From Alopecurus myosuroides (taxonomy: Eukaryota > Streptophyta > Magnoliopsida > Poales > Poaceae): a stretch of 64,000 nucleotides of DNA. Shown here piece after piece: positions 31,226 through 44,000 of the stretch (the first letter of the stretch is position 1; every line of letters starts with the position of its first letter). A model generated the notes under the pieces. The model saw nothing but the letters and a program-made list of their open reading frames with translations, searched no databases and was not told the DNA's origin. The DNA lies in assembly GCA_028641055.1 (NCBI GenBank), contig CM054057.1, positions 401,502,814 to 401,566,813 of the forward strand, read 5' to 3'. The position numbers were made by a program, and so were the translations under genes.

Positions 31226-34200
31226 TAAATAGGTGTTGTTGGAGGGCATTGGAGACTTGGCTATCTCATGAAGAATTAAGGGATCTTCATCATTTATATT
31301 TCCTCAATCCAAGTCATGTGGATTATATATATCTCTTATCCAATGTTCCTCCTTGCGGTAACTTGTATCTAATTCATATATTCTTTGAAAGTTGCATGCT
31401 CCCTTGCATATGTTAGTATTGTTTCTATCATGTGTTTGTATATGTTGTGCTTACTACTTACCTATCTTGAGTAATCTAGTTATGTTTGTTGGTTTGCACT
31501 CCATGTACTTGTGTGTTTTGTGTTGAGCCTTCATTGCAATTCTTGCTTATTTTAGTTGGCTCTTTGAGAGATTAATGGACTATCCCATTTGGGGGGGGGG
31601 GGTAATATGCTCTTGGCACTTTACTATCCTGAAATGTGTGTACATGAGGAATACCACTTAGTGTTGATATATCAATATTATCTTGTCTCTATGTGGTATG
31701 TCTTTCTCATGAGAAATTCAAATTCTAATGTCCATTAACTTTCTCTAGTTGGATTTATTTTCTTTACCTCTTGTTAAAAAATGGATTATCACATTATGGG
31801 GGAGTAATAAGCTATGTGCATATTACAAGCCTATAAAATGTGAACATGTGAGGTATTGCCACCTAGAATTGATATTGTTAGTTATATTGTTCTTACGTGG
31901 CATGTTGCTCAAACAAGTTCCATGTTTTCTTAAATGTGTTTTGTCTCTCTTCTTTTGGTATCTTGTTTGTGAGAGCTTCTTGGTGCTTTGCTTTTTCGGT
32001 TCTTATTTGAAGCCTTCAAGAGTCTCTATCTAAGCATGTTTTTCTATTCCTATCTTTTGTCACATGCTTATGTTTTGTGAATATGATTGTGAACAATTAT
32101 ACCACCGAGAAATATCTCCATACATCTCTTGTCGTTGACAAGTGATAATAATTTGTGGTAAGTTTATTGATCATATTTACTTTGGCCTTTGCTCAAACGT
32201 TTCTTTATTTCTTGCCAATGTTTTGTTTGGTTTAAGTCCCTTGTGTCTTCCTTGCTCTACTCAATTTTTTTTAATGCTTTCTTGAGTTAGGAAAAGCAAT
32301 GATCCCATACTTGTGCATCCATGTTCAAATTCATACTTCTTTGGGTCGCACTATTCTTGGGGAAGCTATCCTACATTGAGTAGATCACCGTCCTTTAAAT
32401 TGGTATTGCATCTAATTGTTTTTATTTAAACATGACTAGTGTTTGAATAATATATTTGGAGAGTAATGATTCCATTGTGTGCATTTTGTATTCAAATGCA
32501 AGATCATAAATAATGCACTATTATTGGAAGAACTATCCTAGATGCGTTTGAACACTTGTTGTCTTTAAATTTGTATTTTATCCCAATGACTTGTCTCTTT
32601 GGAAGACGAACATTTTTCGTCTTGGTACTTTGTGTGCTATCATGAAAAGTGTAGAGGGTTTGTTTATTCTTTGATGTTTTTTTTTTGTATCTTCTCTATT
32701 TGGTTTCCTCAATCATGTGTTGATTTGGGTCTTGATATAATTTGGACAATTCTCTTTATTTTCACTCTTATGAGTGGCTTCTTGGTTTAATTGGGTCTTT
32801 GTCCAACTTGTATCTTGTTTTGGTTCTTGAAAGTTTTGTGCATTCATATTTAATATGTATATCTTTTGGCATGCTTACTTTCGTTGATCCAATATATAGG
32901 ATAAACTCCATCAAATCCTAAATGTCTAAGATGTGCATGAAATTCAAATTCATATTAATATGCACATATTTATGTGGAGTTTGTCCTATGTATTGTAGTT
33001 GTTCTAACTACTTTGGACCCAATGAGTTTGGGTACCATTTTGTACTTGAATTTTGTTTTTAGTTACAATGGAGATACATTGGTTGCTTGCTCCATTCATA
33101 AGGAAGGTGTTCTCACCATGGTATTATAGGAGTCAACCTACGATGATTATCAAACTCGCATCCTCTTCATCACCAATGTCGTCTAGGTAACAAGTATCTA
33201 TCTCATGCATACATTTCTAGCTTTCAACCTTGTGTAGGTTGCATCTTGGCATGAATTCCATTTGTTGCATTTCATTTGGTTCTTGCAAATGTCTTATCAA
33301 AAACATATTTATTGCAAATATGAGTAAGCCGGGATGATTACATATCTAGGGGATATTTATAATCATTTTATGATTCACCAATCCCAAGTATATTAATCTA
33401 GCAACTTCTACTCGAAGTATCTCATATGCAATATTGATGAATTCTCAAAAACCATTTGCCTTTTTGTGATACGTGTTACCTTTCTCGAAGCATTCCAACT
33501 ATCACTTTTCCCTTGTGATATTTGTGATGCTTTGATGAGTTTTGTTTGTTCATCTATATCCCCTTAAGATTAAACTAAGCTTAGTGCTTTGCTTTCAAGA
33601 AAAAATCTTATTGGTATATTTATGAACCTCTCTTGGATATCATGTTCTTCACCTTTGTACCTATTTTGTGTGTGCATGTTTCTTTGTGGATATAAATCTT
33701 TGTGATTGGTGTCCACTTAGAAACTTATACACACGGAAATAGTTACATCCTTAATTGATATTCTTTTTCTTTAGTGACCACGTTTTATTGCGTTATATTC
33801 CTTGATGGTTTGTGTGTATGGGAAAGACATGATATGCACTTTGTGCCTCCTTTATTAAAAGACTATGTTGATGATTTTATCATCCTAGTAGTCTCCTAAA
33901 AATGTTTTTCCTAGTCACACCCATCTATTTCGGTTGAGTAAGTCTTTAGTTGTCTCTTCTTGATCTTAATTGCTCAACTTTTTGTTTGTTTGCAAGTTGC
34001 TTTGCTTAATTTCAAATCTTTTCTCTTGCTCTTGTTTGTGTTCAAAATTATCTATCAGGGAGTGATGAGTCCATGTTGTGCACATTATATAGTAATTCAA
34101 ACCTAACATTGTGCATGTACCTTGGGGAGTTCCCTCTTGATTTTCTAGAACACTTGGTTGGTCCTATCAAAATATTGATTTTGGTCAATTGTTTTTTTTG

Positions 34201-34576
34201 GATCCTTTGGTTGGTTGCTTCTTTGTGAAAGTATCCTTCAATTTGACTTTGCTTGTAAATCTTTGGATCCTCAATATAGTTTGATCTCCCTCCATCTATT
34301 CGTAGTTGGACACATGCACTTAATTTCACTCATATCATGAGGAATGCATACACTATGGGGGAGCTCTTATTATATTGGCCTTCTAGTCCTTTTGCCCATT
34401 TAGGCAATGGATGCCAATGGGGGAGAAGTTTAGAGGGTTTAAGGGAATTTGGTTTATGCTTTAGTTTCGTTCTTAATCATTTGCCTTATCCATGCTATTG
34501 CTTCCTTGCTCTTTGTTTAGCATGGTTGCTTAATTCATCATATAAACCCTCGTAAAAAGGGATTGTCATCAATTAC
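31226..34576. other. Non-coding interior of the Maximus-like element in place of pol
   Basis: About 3.35 kb of AT-rich sequence with T-rich plus-strand bias and no coding frame of note, where an autonomous relative would have pol. An 11-base G run lies near 31591, and words such as ATGGGGGAG recur (for example 31794 and 34357), resembling the polypurine tract. I see no pol homology, even decayed. Confidence 0.7.
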
Positions 34577-34591
34577 CAAAATGGGGGAGAT
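34577..34591 (+). other. Polypurine tract of the Maximus-like element
   Basis: CCAAAATGGGGGAGAT directly before the 3' LTR start TGAAAG at 34592. Confidence 0.85.
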
Positions 34592-37160
34592 TGAAAGCGC
34601 ATGGTTCCCCCATATGTGGTTTTGGTAATTAATGACAATCCTTATGGACTAATGTTTGCATTGAGTTATCCTTGTAGATCTTGTCCATTGGAAATAATGG
34701 AGTTCATGTGTTGAACTCTATTAGCTTCCTTGATGGCCATTTTTATATGCAAGGATTTATATGAAGAATGTTCATGGTTTGAGTTGAGCTTATTGCTAGT
34801 GTGTCTTGAAGAAAAGTATTAGGTGATCTTTCATTATCATCTTCAAGACATCATCATTTGAAGTAAGAAGAAAAGATACAAGGTTGATCAAGCAAGCGAT
34901 CAACACTCAAAGCTACAATTTGTACCAAGTGGGATTGTGTATCTCATGGTATGGTAAGCAATTGTAAATATAGCTTTGTGAACTAACCCATGATATGTGT
35001 GTGTGGCATTTCTATGTGTGGTTAGGTATCTTTACATGGTCATGAACCAAAAGGAAGATTTCATATAGCCCGTGGTCTATGTCGTCGTCAAGCGGTGTTC
35101 GTCATCTAGCTTGACGTGGAAGCTCAAGTGAAGCATCTAGAAGATATCCTATGCTTGATGCTTGCCACCCTTTTGGAGATTGTGTCCTTGTGAAGATTTG
35201 CCGAGAATGGTCTCTCCCATAATGGTGTATGGGGGAGCTAGTCTCTCCCATAATGGTGTATGGGGGAGCAACTTGCAAGTCTTCATCAAGCAGAACTTGT
35301 GCTAGCAAGCGCAATCAAGAAAGAAGATCCAACTTGAGAGAGTCAAGATCGTCATCATCTAGCTCAAGTGGAATTCTCAAGGAAAAGGTATAATCTTGAT
35401 AGGTTTTCTATTTTACCGGTCTCGTGTCTTCGGGAGACCGGGTTATAGGATAGATAGTCGTACTATCAAGAGGGGCTCTCAAGTGAGTAACGGGATCGAA
35501 TTGTTGTGGAGAGCTCAAACCTTTGAATACTTTGAATATCATCTTTCTTGGTTCTTATTTGGCTTTTGTATCCTTTGGGTTCTAGTGCTTGTCGTGATCT
35601 TCATGGCAAGCCAAGGTTTATCGAAAACGGTTTTGGTAAAAAAACTTGTTGCGATTTTGGTGGTGAAAATATCCGGTTCAGCTTTGAGAATTTTTCCACA
35701 CCTTCCATGTGTGGTAACTTCTCCATTCCTTTTTGTTTGGATAGTCCTTTGTATTACCTTTCCAACCCATTTGGATTCACCTTATTCGGAGTTCATTCGC
35801 AAAAGTTATGTGTGTTTTCGTGTTGGAGGTTTCACCGGGTGTTCCTATTTGAGAGGTCTAAACCTTTACCCATTTGGTTTTATATTCCATTCATGGAAAA
35901 TGATGTTTCTCTGCATATTCTTGTAGTTCTCGTCGTTGCGATTTCAACGAGCCCAAGAACATCGAAAACGGAGTCCATATGCAAAAGTTATAGCATTTCT
36001 CGTATCGGTTTTCAGTCTCACTGTTGCAATCCGGAATTGATTCCGGACCATTCCGGGATCCGGAATTTTCCGGGGCCATTCCGGCCTCAACGGGAAAATG
36101 CTTTGTTGCCATCCGGAATCGCTCCGAAATCGATTCCGGGCCATTCCGGGCCATTCCGGACTCCGGAATCATTCCGGACCATTCCGGAATGGACGGAAAA
36201 AGTGGGAAACGGCTAGTTTTTGAGCACCTATTTAAGGGGCTTTCTTCCCCAAAGTCCCTAAGACTTTCCCAGCCCGTTTTCCCTCTCTCTCCCCACAATT
36301 TTTGACTTTGGAAAGCTTGCTCCTCTCTCAATCCCTCCAATGATTCTTGCATATCTTTGAGGGAGATGTTAGAGGAGATCTAGATCTACATTTCCACCAA
36401 TCCATCCTCCTTCTTAGTGAGGGAAACCTAGTAGATCTTGATCTTGGAGTTCTTGGTGTTTCTCCATTGTTCTTCCTCTCTTATTCCCCCATAAGCATTT
36501 GTTGCTTTGTTGGAATTTGAGAGTGGAGGATTTGAGCACTTGTGCTCTTGCCATTTGTATTGGTTTGCTCTCTCCATGAGGATTCGTGGAAGTGAAAGAT
36601 TGTGAGCTTGTTACTCTTTGGTCTTTGACCCTAGACGACTTGTGGTGATTCAAGAAGAGTTGGGAGCCCCCAATTTAGTTGTGGGTGTGTGCCCCAAGTG
36701 TTTGTAAAGGATTCGATCCCCGCCTAAAAGGGGTTCAATAGTGAGAGGTGAACTAGGCCATCGTGGCGGAAGTTCATCAGAGAATAGGGTGAGGCCTTAG
36801 TGGCGTTGAGTAGGCCTTCGTGGTGAGCTCACACCCCTCCAACGAGACGTACTCCCCTTGTGGGAGGAACTCGGGAATACATCATCGTCTCCGTGTGCCT
36901 CGGTTATTTCTATACCCGAGCTTTTTACTTATGCAATTTACATTGTGATAGCCTTCGCGCTTGAAGTTATATATCTTGCTATCACCTTGTTACTTGTCTT
37001 GCTTAGCATAAGTTGTTAGTGCATCTAGTTGACCCTAGAATATTTAGGTTGTATGCTTGTTAATTTAAACACCTAGTTTATTCCGCATTGAGCAAGCTTT
37101 TACCGGAAAAGTTTTAATCGCCTATTCATCCCCCCTCTAGGCGACGTCGTTGTCCGTTCA
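34592..37160 (+). repeat. 3' LTR of the Maximus-like element
   Basis: 2569 bp, very similar to 26291-28861 with scattered substitutions and small indels. TATA box at 36229-36235 and CCGG cluster at 36029-36190. It is followed by the target duplication ccatc. Confidence 0.93.
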
Positions 37161-37165
37161 CCATC

Positions 37166-38831
37166 GTCAAGCAAGGATTGCTAGAGCTTTAAGGAACATT
37201 AATTTTTACGATTACAAAGTATTGGGTGATCTTTGAGGCAATAAAACCAAAAGAGCTCAATGTGCAAGGTTTAGTGAGCATCAAGCTCACAAGGCCATGG
37301 TGGAACAAAATAAAGTGTATGAGGCTCTTGAAGATTCAGACTGGGTGGAAGCTATGCATGAAGAATTCAATAACTTTGAGTGCAACAAAGTGTGGAAGCT
37401 ATTTGAGAAGCCCAAAGATTGCTGCAATGTTACTGGCACCAAGTGTATTTTCAAGAACAAGCAAGATGAGCATGGTATTGTCATAAGGAACAAGCTATGG
37501 TTGGCACATCAAGGCTTCTCTCAAGTGGAAGGCATTGACTTTGATGAAATCTATGCTCCCGTGGATCGCCTTGAGTCTATCTGTATCCTTCTTGCATATG
37601 CATCTTCACATAACTTTAAATTGCAACTGATGGATGTCAAAAGTATTTTTCTAAATGGTCCATTGAAAGTGTTGGTATATGTTAAGAAACCATCGGGGTT
37701 TAAGGACCCAACTTCCCTAACCATGTCTACAAGCTTGATAAGGCGCTCTATGGACTTAAACAACGTGCGTGGTATGAGCATCTTAGAGAGTTGTTTTAAG
37801 ATCGTGGGTTTGAAGTTAGGAAAATCAATTCCACCTTTTTAACAAAGAGGGTTAAGGGGGAGCTTTGCATATTCCAAGTATACATGGACGATACTATCTT
37901 TGGCTCAACTAATCAAGATTTTAATGATGATTTTTCAAAGCTTATGACTGACAGGTTTGAGATGTCTATGATGGGAGAGCTCAAATTCTTACTTGGCTTT
38001 TAGATCAAGCAATTGGCTCGTGGGACTTTCATTTCTCAAGCCAACTATACCCAAGACATGCTCAAGAGGTTCAACTTCCAAGATGCCAAAGGCAAAGTCT
38101 CTCCAATGCAAACCAAGTATCATCTGAAGCGCAATCCGATGGTAAAGATGTGGACCAAAAGTTGTATCATTCTATGATTGATTATTTAATTTATCTTTGT
38201 GCTTCTAGACCCGATATTATGTTGAGTGTAGGGGTGTGTGTGCAAGGTATCAAGAGGCTCCTAAGAAAAGCCACTTGACGGTGGTCCATAGGATCTTTGG
38301 GTATTTGATTCATACCTAAAGGTTTGGATTGTGGTACCCAAAGGGCACATTTATCTCTCAGTTGGTACACAGACTCGGATTGGGCTGGTGATCAGATGAT
38401 AGGAAATCGACTTCGGGGGCTTGCCAATTTCTTGGTAGGTCTTTGGTGAGTTGGTCTTCTAAGAAGGAAAATTGCATATCTCTCTCTATCGCTGAAGCCG
38501 AGTATGTGGAAGCTGCTAGTGCTTGCACTTAATTGTTATGGATGAGGCAAACCCTCAAATGATATGATGTTTATCGTGACAAAGTGCCCTCCTATGTGAA
38601 AATGAGAGTTCCATCAAGATCGTCTACAACCTGGTGCAATATACAAGAATGAAGCATATTGAGATTTTTCATCACGTCATTAGGGATCATGTTGCCCGTG
38701 GAGATATTGCACTAGCCTATGTGCCCACCAAAGATCAACTTGTCAACATTGTCACGAAGCCCCTTGATGATTCAAGATTTATGTTCTTGAGGAATGAGCT
38801 AAATATCATCGATTCAAGGAGTTTGATTTGA
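37166..38831 (+). pseudogene. Old Copia pol, reverse transcriptase and RNase H (right piece)
   Basis: Continues the pol interrupted at 26290. Recognisable reverse transcriptase parts are the start (WVEAMHEEFNNFECNKVW), the VEGIDFDEIYAPV region, QLMDVKSIFLNG with the first catalytic Asp, and a YMDD box near 37882 (YMDDTIFGS). RNase H signs are SIAEAEYVEAAS near 38485 and the HHVIRDHVARGDIAL tail near 38670, ending at 38829-38831. Frame shifts near 37720-37840 and 38130-38620 and many stops make it a clear pseudogene. It is much older than the element inserted in it. Confidence 0.88.
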
Positions 38832-39980
38832 GGATCTTGTGTACACACCTATAGTTGACTATGTGTTTGGATTTAGGAGTACGCATGGCAATAAGAGGAG
38901 TGTTGTCCTAACACATTGGGCTGTCCCTCCCCCATTATGCCCAAAGTAAAAAAAAATCATTTATATCTCTCTTTTCTAATGTTGAATTGTTAGCTAAAAT
39001 TTTGAGATTTAGCAATGCACCCAAGATACATCTTCGTGGTGGCATACCATACTCTCTTACATGGTAGCCTATGCCACTAACTTCTTTTCTTTGAAGAGTT
39101 GGTTTTATTTGGATCTTTTTGTGTTTTTTCTTGTTTTTATTTGGTATTTGTCTCCCTTTTTCTCTTTGTGGGAAACACTTGACAAATGGCCTTTATCATT
39201 AGCTTATTGGATATGTCAAGTGGATACCACCCTATTAGTTACTCTCTCTAAATCCCAAGCGTTTCCTCCCTTTCTCAAAACTGCTCTTCTCGCCACATAT
39301 ATGTTCCCACTTTCAAAACCCTATTTTATGGAGGAAGTGGGAAGGAGACTCCGGTCTGTAAGGGGCGGAGACTCCAGTCTAGCAAAGGTTCCGGAGTAAA
39401 AGGGGCACAGACTCCGACTTTACCCTGGAGACTCCGTCCTGCGGCAGTTCCAAAAAAATACAAAGGGGGTTAGGGTGAAGGGAAAATTTTAGTTGCCATT
39501 TCTCCACCCTCAACCCCCATTTCTCTCCCTACTGCATGCCCCTCCAGGAAACTCGCCGAAGACACCCTACCTCTTCCAGATCCGCTGGACGAGCAACCCT
39601 CTCCTCTCCTCCATCGCTGGGGACCTTCCTCCCCATCATTTGGAGCTTCGTCCATGCATCGGAAAGGTTTAAATATCTCCACCTCGTCTCTAGTCTTGAC
39701 CTAGAGGAATGTGGATTAGATACCTAAGTTCCTTTGGACGATCTTATTGATACTATTTAGATTCTACATAGGCCATTTTTGTAATCTTTTGTAGTTTATT
39801 TTTGTGCCAAAACCTGGATTCTGTGTGGTCAGGTCAAATAGACTGGAGACTTTGGTCCTCCAGGCCGGAGAATCTGGCCTAGGCCGGATAGTCCAGCCCC
39901 TAACCCCGGAGACTTCAGTGGAGATACAAATTTTAACCTTCAGATTACCACAAGTGCCTATTTATTCCACTTTGGGACAT
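38832..39980. other. 3' region of the old Copia element, non-coding part
   Basis: No firm gene. It contains GGAGACTCCGG-type inverted words near 39345-39440 and 39840-39925 and a short GC-richer stretch around 39540-39650 with frames of no recognised family. Confidence 0.5.
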
Positions 39981-40411
39981 ATATGCTTATCCCCTGCTGC
40001 TTCTACTGCTCTACTTTCACAAGGAACAAGAGATTCAATTCCGTGGTTTCTAATCCCAACAAGGAACCCCGCAAACCAAAGAGGAAGGTAAATCCCCTCC
40101 ATTTTGATGAAGAACAAGAGTGTTATGTTCCCGAGTCTATCCTGAAGCAAAAGGAGAAGGATGCCAAGCATGCAGCTGCTGAGCAAGCAAAATTTGTGGA
40201 GGCTCAGAATGAAAGGGCTTCTATGTTTGATGATCTTGATACTCTCAGTGAGCTGTCCAAGGAAGAGTTTCATGAGGTTAGGAAGAGGAGGATGCATGAT
40301 TTGACTTGTAATTCTAAGGATCCTCTCTATCATAGGCATGAGATGAAGCCAATTCAAGTTGAAATCTATGACAAGCTCACCAAGCGCAAGCCAGTCCTCA
40401 CCAGCCTTTGA
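39981..40411 (+). pseudogene. Remnant of an extra frame downstream of Copia pol
   Basis: A 142-codon frame from 39983 ends at 40409-40411. Its first part is probably not real, but from about 40040 the protein is highly charged (EPRKPKRKVNPLHFDEEQE, LSELSKEEFHEVRKRRMH) with helix-forming stretches rich in Lys, Glu and Ala. SIRE/Maximus elements are known to carry an additional frame between pol and the 3' LTR, in the place where retroviruses have env, and the position fits. I see no membrane segment or signal peptide, and the frame is short, so it is a fragment. A host-gene fragment is the alternative. Confidence 0.5.
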
Positions 40412-40940
40412 ACATAGAGAATATTGAGTGCAAGGAGTACTTTTTTTAGGCTCTCTGGGTTGCTAGGAATATGAGTCTAGGACCACTGTTGCTCTGTTAG
40501 TAGAGCTATGATGTTCCCATGGTGCCACAGTGGTGTTTCATACAGAGGGTCCGCGGTGGTCTAATGAGGGTGAAAGAACATTTTGAGTTCTCCCTATTTT
40601 TTTTTGAGTGTTAGATAAAAACATAGGTGATCACCTAACCTTGTGCCTAGTGCTTCAGGTGGTTAGGTTATACCAACATGAAAGCATAGCTAACAAGTAG
40701 AAAAGAAGAGCATTTCTCTACCTTTCTGGAGTATCCGGGACGGAGACTCCGGTCTACCTGACCGGAGACTCTGGTGTGTCTGGACCGGATTATTTCACCT
40801 GGAAACTCCGGCCTTTCTCTGTGAACCTAGTTTTTCTACTTGGTTTTTCTCCCAGAGGCCTTGTCCCGAGTCTCCCTAGACTATGTCCGGAGACTCCGGC
40901 CCCTTCGTGAAGTCTTTGGTGAAGTTAACAGACGCCCTGT
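40412..40940. other. 3' end of the old Copia element, no gene
   Basis: Holds another cluster of CCGGAGACTCCGG-like inverted words (40728-40905). No polypurine tract stands directly before the LTR that starts at 40941, so that LTR may be an independent insertion. Confidence 0.45.
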
Positions 40941-41086
40941 TGAAAGTGCATTGTGCCCCCATGTGTGGTTTCGGTTATTAATGACAATCCTTATGGACCA
41001 ATTTTTGCATTGATATGTTCTTATATATCTTGTCCTTGGGAAAATATTGGAGTTCATGTGTTGGACTCTAGAAGCTTTCACGATGA

Positions 41087-44000
41087 TATAACATCCCTGA
41101 TTTTTGGAAAGTGCAAAAATCACTAAAAATTGAAACTTTTTGTTTTCATGTTATGCAAGTCACCAAAAACCAAATGAGAAGCAAGAAACAAAAGGAAACA
41201 ATACATATTTCAATGAAATTGAAATTACCAATCCAATTATGCCTCTATTCCATAAACCCTAAAACCCTCTCAAAATGAATTTTCATTAGATAAAGGAAAC
41301 CATTTTATCTTTAGCAAACTTTATTACATAAAATGTTTTCAATTCAAATATTACTTTGAAAATAGTTTATGAAAAAAAAAGATTTATAACCCTTCATAAA
41401 GTTCTAAGCCTAAAAAATATTTGATGAGAATAAAATATTTTAATAATAGCTTTTAGCTGTATTCCAAGTTTTAAACATAAAGGTGTGAAAATAAAATGTT
41501 TTGCTTTGAAAATAACATAAAATAGGACTTGAAAACAATATTATGACTTATGGTTTTTCCTCCAAATTTTATTAAGCCACTTTAATAATTATTAATTTTT
41601 CCCATTTAAAAAATGGCATTAGGTTACTATTAGTGTTCACTCATATTTTAAAAATATGGAAAGGTGTTGAAAAGACTTTCAAAAATATTATTTGACAAGT
41701 AGAAAGTATCTGTAATTTTATAGAACCCAATTTTCATTTATTTACCTTTTCTATTTTAAAATTGGTATTAAGTGCTATTAAGGAGTTAATCGTATTTTCA
41801 AATTTCAAAATTTGAAATGTGTCCAAAGTTGCCCACAAACATTCTTAGTTGAAAGATATTTTTATTTTAAGAATTTAGAAATTTATTTGAGGTCATTTGG
41901 ATTTATTAATCAAGAGATATTAAAAACAGGAAATAAAAAGAAAAGAAAAAGAAGTGATGACGTCGTCTTGACATCACCTTGTCTTCAACCTCCTGTAACG
42001 CATGTACTCCCGAAACGGCCGTTTTCAATCTTACTAATTCGCGCGACTAAAGCCCTAAATCAATGCCCCATTTCCACCCCTTAAATCCCCTGCATCTCCT
42101 CTATATTTCCCTTCTCTCACCTCTGTTTATTGTGCCTCCAGGCTCCCTGAATCTCTCACTGGAGTCAGCTCCTTCCGTGGCCGTTCTTCATCGTTTCCGG
42201 CGAGATAAGTCGTTTCTCAGCCCCGTTTTCCCTCTCTGCCCCTTGTCACGGTCCTGCACATCTTCTAATGCCTTCGGGCCAATTTTTCATGCAGTGCAAC
42301 GACAAGGTGAGCTCATATGCATCTTGCCTGCGGCATGAGAGCTCCGTCTGCGTCGCGCCGTCCTCCCCGGAAGCGATGGAGAATACCGTGGCCCTCATCG
42401 ATTTTGTTGTGACGTCTTGATCCCCGTGGACCACTTTGCCGTGCTCGGAGGCCCGTGCAACCTCCCTGCCATCAAGACCCGAAGGTCACCGAAGCCGCGA
42501 CCACTCCATCCGCGTCATGCCGCCGTCCGAGGAAGCTCTCGCCCGCGACGTCTTCACCATCAAGCTCGCAGTGCCCTCCCGTGCCTCGTCGACTTTTCTG
42601 TTGAGCAAAAGAAGCACCGAAATGCCATCTCCAACGAAATCCCGAGCGTTGGCCGTCGCGCTGCCATTTCCGGCGAACCGCGCCGCCCGGTGAGCCCTCT
42701 TAACCCCGTGTTTTTGTTTTCACCGTAGGATCTAAATCTGAAGGCCCAGATCAAATCACTTATTCGAACCGGTATCAACCAATAGGAACGCGCGGCATGT
42801 TCGCCAAGTTGGCAGCGCCCGACTTGTTATCTGTCGCCCACCGTGATGCATAGCCGACCCAAGCCCATGCCCTATCCGTCGCCCTGCGCGACATATAGCC
42901 AATCCGAGGCCAGCTGTCTCTGGGATTTATTCCTGAATAAAATAGAATATCAATTTTGCAGAAAAGCCCCTAGAAACTAGAATCATCATAACTTTTGAAC
43001 CATAAAGCCAAATTTAGCAAACTTGGACTTCTTGGAATCCCCTGGATGTGTAGAATCTTTTATCGCTGTTCAAATTCAAAATTGACAAACTTAAATGGGT
43101 TGAAATTTTAAAAATGCTTGTTTGATGAATTTTGGCATAATTCAAATTCTACAAATCCAAAAATTGCAAATAAAATATTTTTGGAAACCTTAGGATGGAT
43201 ACTTGCACACGTTCTGTCCCAAAATAATTTTTGATCAAGTTAAATTTTAATTTAGAATTAACTGGTATGTTTGAGGTTTTTTTTATATAGATTTAATTCT
43301 ATAAATAATTAGATTATGGTTCCTTAATTAAAATTGCTCCATTTGGTAATCTTGAACCAGAGACATTAGTGCATAACCATTTTGGACACCCTTGGATCCT
43401 GACCATATGTTTTGACCAAGAACCCAACATAGTGATTCATCCTTTTTATCATGTCTTAGAATTTTGTTTCCATCTCTTTAGCTTTGTTGTTATGGCTAAT
43501 TGGAGCCAAGCCCAAGTCCTTAGTATGTGTCAATCACATAAAATACCAAGTAGTGAAACTTAAACACTAGTAACTTGTATTCTATCTATTTCTCCACTCC
43601 CCCTATTCTTGCTTCAAGAATTCATCAAGTTAGCAAAATGGAGATCAAGACTCAAGCACAAGAAGAAAACTTCATTTTCAACTTGGTGGCAACATGAATA
43701 GCTACAAGGAAGACCAATGAAGAAATTTTGAAGAAAATACGTGGACTCCACAACTAGAAGCAACTAAAGGAAGCACAAGTATATGAAGAAATCAAGGAGA
43801 AAACATCTTCCTCTCTCTTTCTATCTTTCTTATTTCCTTTCTTTCCAAATGGACTTAGTGATATTTTGTGCCCATCCCACCTTGGACCAACTAGTGAGAA
43901 GGCCAAGAAGAATTTATCAAGACCAAGATAATAATACATCCAAGGAACAAGTCTACAATAGATTCATGAAGATGATCTTCAAGAAGACAAGGATGTGAAG

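Larger units (their letters stand above)
26291..37160 (+). mobile_element. Non-autonomous Maximus/SIRE-like Copia element with gag only
   Basis: 10,870 bp with LTRs 26291-28861 and 34592-37160, target duplication ccatc at 26286-26290 and 37161-37165, a PBS and a polypurine tract. The internal part has a Gag frame with two CCHC knuckles but no protease, integrase, reverse transcriptase or RNase H, so proteins must come from elsewhere. The LTRs differ at scattered positions (2571 and 2569 bp), so it is older than the Copia element at 15096. Long LTRs starting TGAAAG and the PBS TGGTATCAGAGC fit the Maximus/SIRE group of cereals; the family is inferred. Confidence 0.92.
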
